Shown here: positions 55,506 to 58,165 of the stretch, one piece after another
Layout of the letters: each line of letters starts with the position of its first letter
How positions within the stretch are numbered: the stretch's first letter is position 1
Assembly (NCBI GenBank): GCA_022774705.1
Contig: JALFLM010000160.1
Coordinates: 1 to 58,165 of the forward strand
Reading direction: 5' to 3'
Length of the DNA stretch: 58,165 nucleotides
Origin: Lachnospiraceae bacterium
Lineage (GTDB): Bacteria > Bacillota > Clostridia > Lachnospirales > Lachnospiraceae
Program-made: the position numbers and the translations under genes
Notes under the pieces: model-generated
What the model was told of the DNA's origin: nothing
The model's database searches: none
What the model saw: the letters and a program-made list of their open reading frames with translations, nothing else

Positions 55506-56627
55506 TTATTTTCCAGCGTTCTGAATCTGTTCTTCTGTGTAGTATCCGCTGTCTACCAGGATTTCCTTGTAGTTGTCTTTATCAACTGCTACAGGATCAC
55601 ACATGTATGTAGGAACAACCATAACACCATTGTTGTACTGTTCGGTATCGTTAACTTCGGGTTCTGTTCCCTGTAAAACGGATTCTACCATGGTTGCACA
55701 CTTGTCAGCCAGAAGTCTTGTATCCTTGTATACGGACATAGTCTGAGTACCGTCTACGATATTCTTGGTAGCCATAACTTCTGCATCCTGTCCTGTGATC
55801 AACGGCCAGTTGTCAGCTGTATAGCCGGCACCCTGCAGAGCTGCTTTAATACCGTATGCAAAACCGTCAAATGCGGTGCAGGCGATATCCAGATCTTCAT
55901 CTGCATAGAAAGCTGTCAGAATATTTTCACAATTGTTCTGAGCCTGTTCCTGAGACCATCTTAAGATACAGGTATCATCAAAGCTGGTTCTTCCGGATTT
56001 GCAAACCAGAGTTCCGTCATCCAGGTACTCTTTCAGAACTTCCATAATACCGTTGTACAGGAATAATGCATTGTTATCATCAGGTGAGCCCATGAAGAAT
56101 TCGATTGTGTAGGATTCTTTAGCTGCACGGGCTGCTTCCAGATCTTTCTTTTCTTTAATGTAATTACCGATTACACGACCTACACCAACATTATCAAACG
56201 TTGCATAGTAGGAAACTGCATCTGTATTCATCAGCAGACGGTCATAAGCGATGATGGGAATGCCTGCATTCTTAGCCTGAGCTTCTGCATTAACCAGTAC
56301 GTCGGAGTCAACTGCTGCGATTACCAGACAGTCAACCTGCTTGCCCACAAAGTTCTCAACCTGAGATACCTGCTGAGCTGTATCATCCTCTGCATACTGT
56401 AATTCAACCTTATAACCTTTTTCTTCCAGAACTTTCTTCATGTTGGCACCATCGTTGATCCAACGTTCGGATGACTGTGTAGGCATGCAGATACCTACAG
56501 TCTTGCCGTTTGATGCAGCACCGTCAGCTGAAGTTCCGTCTGAGCTTCCTCCACCGCTGTTGCCGCATGCTGCCAGTGAGAATACCATTGCTGCTGCCAT
56601 AAACAGACTTACAAGTTTTTTCTTCAT
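55506..56627 (-). CDS. chvE: Sugar-binding lipoprotein (ChvE type)
   Basis: 373 aa. The lipoprotein signal ends in SLAACG. The mature part is a periplasmic-binding fold (VGICMPTQSSERWINDG, VDCLVIAAVDSDVL, DEDLDIACTAFDGFAYG, ITGQDAEV), as in ChvE/XylF. CAGGAGGAAAAAGAA precedes ATG 56627. It is the first gene of the minus-strand importer operon; a gap of about 105 nt follows before the ATPase gene. Confidence 0.92.
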   Translation of the reverse strand: MKKKLVSLFMAAAMVFSLAACGNSGGGSSDGTSADGAASNGKTVGICMPTQSSERWINDGANMKKVLEEKGYKVELQYAEDDTAQQVSQVENFVGKQVDCLVIAAVDSDVLVNAEAQAKNAGIPIIAYDRLLMNTDAVSYYATFDNVGVGRVIGNYIKEKKDLEAARAAKESYTIEFFMGSPDDNNALFLYNGIMEVLKEYLDDGTLVCKSGRTSFDDTCILRWSQEQAQNNCENILTAFYADEDLDIACTAFDGFAYGIKAALQGAGYTADNWPLITGQDAEVMATKNIVDGTQTMSVYKDTRLLADKCATMVESVLQGTEPEVNDTEQYNNGVMVVPTYMCDPVAVDKDNYKEILVDSGYYTEEQIQNAGK

Positions 56628-56664
56628 TTCTTTTTCCTCCTGTAAAATGAATATTAACATATAC

Positions 56665-56695
56665 GTACAAGTTTTGACATTCGTTCAACTTGTAC
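56665..56695 (-). promoter_or_regulatory. AraR-type operator in the chvE leader
   Basis: GTACAAGT (56665-56672) and ACTTGTAC (56688-56695) form an inverted pair with 15 nt between them, in the 5' leader. Confidence 0.6.
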
Positions 56696-56782
56696 AGATC
56701 TGATGGTCATGTCAAAAATGCACACATCTTTAAATTGTATTTTTTGCATACTTTTTTGTCATTTTCACCAGCTGTTGAATAC

Positions 56783-56811
56783 ATTATAAGCATTTATTAT
56801 TGTTTTGTCAA
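56783..56811 (-). promoter_or_regulatory. chvE operon promoter
   Basis: Minus-strand TTGACA (plus 56806-56811), 17-nt spacer, TATAAT (plus 56783-56788). It lies between the two operator regions and gives a leader of about 150 nt. Confidence 0.8.
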
Positions 56812-56848
56812 CATTTTTTTGCATGTTTTGCCATGTATTTTTATAAAA

Positions 56849-56880
56849 AAGTTGTACATGTTACAATATATGTACAACTT
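56849..56880 (-). promoter_or_regulatory. AraR-type operator upstream of the chvE promoter
   Basis: Perfect 11-bp arms AAGTTGTACAT / ATGTACAACTT, 10 nt apart, about 40 bp upstream of the -35. With the leader site it could support DNA looping. The remaining gap up to 57061 is AT-rich, with no gene. Confidence 0.7.
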
Positions 56881-57061
56881 TAAAAACATATACAAGTGTA
56901 TTATCAAATTTTCATCAATAAAAATCCCCTCGAAAAATCATCTCCTCTCCAGACATTTCATTACAAATGTATAATATTCAGGATTATATTTAAGAATACC
57001 TTGTCAATTATCCATATAAAAAAGTGCTTTTCTGTTTTTCATATGAAAACATTCGTTGCTG

Positions 57062-58165
57062 CTATACTCGTTCTTTCTTTCTCGTTACGATTTTATCGCA
57101 AACCGCAAGAATTCCCGGCAGGATAAAGAGAATCAAAACAATTGCACAGAAAGAACCTATGGAAAGGGTTTTTACTATTGCGGACACTGTCGCTTCCTCA
57201 AACATTCCGCCCACGATTGCGGTGACCGTTACAAGAATTAAGCCCGAAGTCATAATTGTATGAATGGAACCGGCATACGCTTTTTTCAATGCTTCTTTTA
57301 CATCCATCGTCCTGCGCGATTCCCGGTAGTAATTCGTAAACAGAATGCCGTAGTCGATAGTAGCACCCATAAGAATACACTCAACAATCAGCAATGCAAG
57401 ATAATACATACTGCTGCTTATGATACCTGTTACTGTTACCGTGATATACACACCGCATTGAACCAGAAGAACAAGAATTGCCGGAATGGAAAGCGACTTG
57501 AATGTCAGTGCGACAATCAGGAAGATTGCTATTGCTGTAAGGATTGTTATAAAACTGAACTCGCCGTCAAATGTTTTCTGCATTTCATGATTCATTGCAG
57601 AATTGCCGATAAGATAATATTTACCGCTCAGATTATTGCTTGCGTATTCTTCAAGGCTTGTCAAAAACGATGTGGTATCTGCGCCTTCTTCCGGGTAAGA
57701 GGTTGTGATTACCAGTCTTGAATACTGATTGGTAACAAGCTGTGATTTACCGTCTTTCAGAGTATCCTGTGTCTCTAAAAGAGTCTGCCTCATATCGGAA
57801 TCAATCACGGATTCAAATCGTGAATCACTCAAAACATCGTTAATCATATAATTGAACAGAGTTTCAAGCGTCATTGTCCATACCGGGTTCGAATTTTGGA
57901 TACTTTCGGCATACAGATACAATAATTCAATCATAGCCGGCTCTAAATCTTCGGAAAGCCCGCTCAAAAGGCCGCCCATTTCTGTAGCAGTATAGACTTT
58001 GCCCGAGACCACGGCGTTTACCATAGTCCTTGTGGAAGAAAGCATATCGGAAGTATCCGCATCAATCTTATCTGCATACTCGTCATTTGAAAGCACATCA
58101 TCAATAATAAAATCAATAAATCCTTTTACAGAAAGTGTCCATCCAGATGTATCGCCGTGTCTGCT
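57062..58165 (-). CDS. MMPL/RND-family transporter, partial
   Basis: C-terminal part of a large export protein; the frame stays open to the right edge, so the N-terminus lies outside the window. Visible: a long extracytoplasmic domain, then a cluster of five or six TM segments with ALTFKSLSIPAILVLLVQ, LMGATIDYGILFTNYYRE (the MMPL GATIDY motif) and ILFILPGILAVCDKIV at the end, followed by a basic tail. The substrate is unknown (lipid, peptide or drug). No partner gene is visible downstream. Confidence 0.85.
   Translation of the reverse strand, partial: SRHGDTSGWTLSVKGFIDFIIDDVLSNDEYADKIDADTSDMLSSTRTMVNAVVSGKVYTATEMGGLLSGLSEDLEPAMIELLYLYAESIQNSNPVWTMTLETLFNYMINDVLSDSRFESVIDSDMRQTLLETQDTLKDGKSQLVTNQYSRLVITTSYPEEGADTTSFLTSLEEYASNNLSGKYYLIGNSAMNHEMQKTFDGEFSFITILTAIAIFLIVALTFKSLSIPAILVLLVQCGVYITVTVTGIISSSMYYLALLIVECILMGATIDYGILFTNYYRESRRTMDVKEALKKAYAGSIHTIMTSGLILVTVTAIVGGMFEEATVSAIVKTLSIGSFCAIVLILFILPGILAVCDKIVTRKKERV

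Noticed and set aside
57260-57721. 153-codon plus-strand frame inside the MMPL gene
   Set aside because: Cys/Arg/His-rich antisense shadow of a conserved transporter.

Overview
The window looks like chromosomal DNA of a gut anaerobe of the Lachnospiraceae type (Clostridia). The evidence is family-level: moderate G+C, strong AGGAGG ribosome binding sites, many TGn-TATAAT promoters, intrinsic terminators, LL-diaminopimelate aminotransferase (DapL), type III glutamine synthetase, a split transketolase, an HPr with Lys where Ser46 is expected, and a VTC/DUF4956/beta-helix surface module. No prophage, insertion sequence, CRISPR array or rRNA was seen. The right edge cuts an MMPL transporter.

Layout. 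0-6.7 kb: an RsgI-like/PepSY lipoprotein, an OmpR-type two-component system, then the VTC polyphosphate polymerase-like, DUF4956 membrane and beta-helix lipoprotein genes. 6.8-14.3 kb: D-2-hydroxyacid dehydrogenase, glucose-6-phosphate isomerase, a short-chain dehydrogenase and a large SNF2 helicase. 14.3-20.2 kb: an adhesin relic, an orphan AT-rich gene, DUF3786, an AraC regulator divergent from a DapF-like gene that lacks the catalytic cysteines, then cdd and add. 20.2-21.3 kb: two promoter-to-terminator units with no plausible ORF, which share conserved blocks at fixed spacing. This is the best candidate for an undescribed element. 21.3-31.7 kb: acylphosphatase, glnN, sbcDC behind a LexA-like box, a YkgJ-type protein, a lipid kinase, fdhD and a decayed gene. 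31.7-35.2 kb: ptsHI and dapL. 35.3-39.2 kb: nadABC-niaR with a candidate NiaR palindrome and a repeat-encoded micro-ORF. 39.2-44.7 kb: a CdaR-type regulator divergent from gdhA, split transketolase, a peptidase S51 relic and tRNA-Arg(ACG). 44.8-48.5 kb: feoA-feoA-feoB-small Cys-rich protein-Fur-like, behind a promoter flanked by two matching 20-bp palindromes. 48.5-51.1 kb: a LysR regulator, then a scar of truncated genes (substrate-binding protein start, Na/Ca antiporter core, T-box leader with a gene start). 51.1-56.9 kb, minus strand: ABC sugar importer (ChvE/GguAB type) and AraR-like regulator with AraR-type operators. 57.1-58.2 kb: MMPL/RND transporter, partial.

The genes work mainly in central carbon and nitrogen metabolism (pgi, tkt, ptsHI, gdhA, glnN), NAD synthesis, nucleoside salvage, ferrous iron uptake, pentose uptake and DNA repair. 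Each block carries its own local regulator or operator. Functions are read from motifs and gene order; no database search was run.
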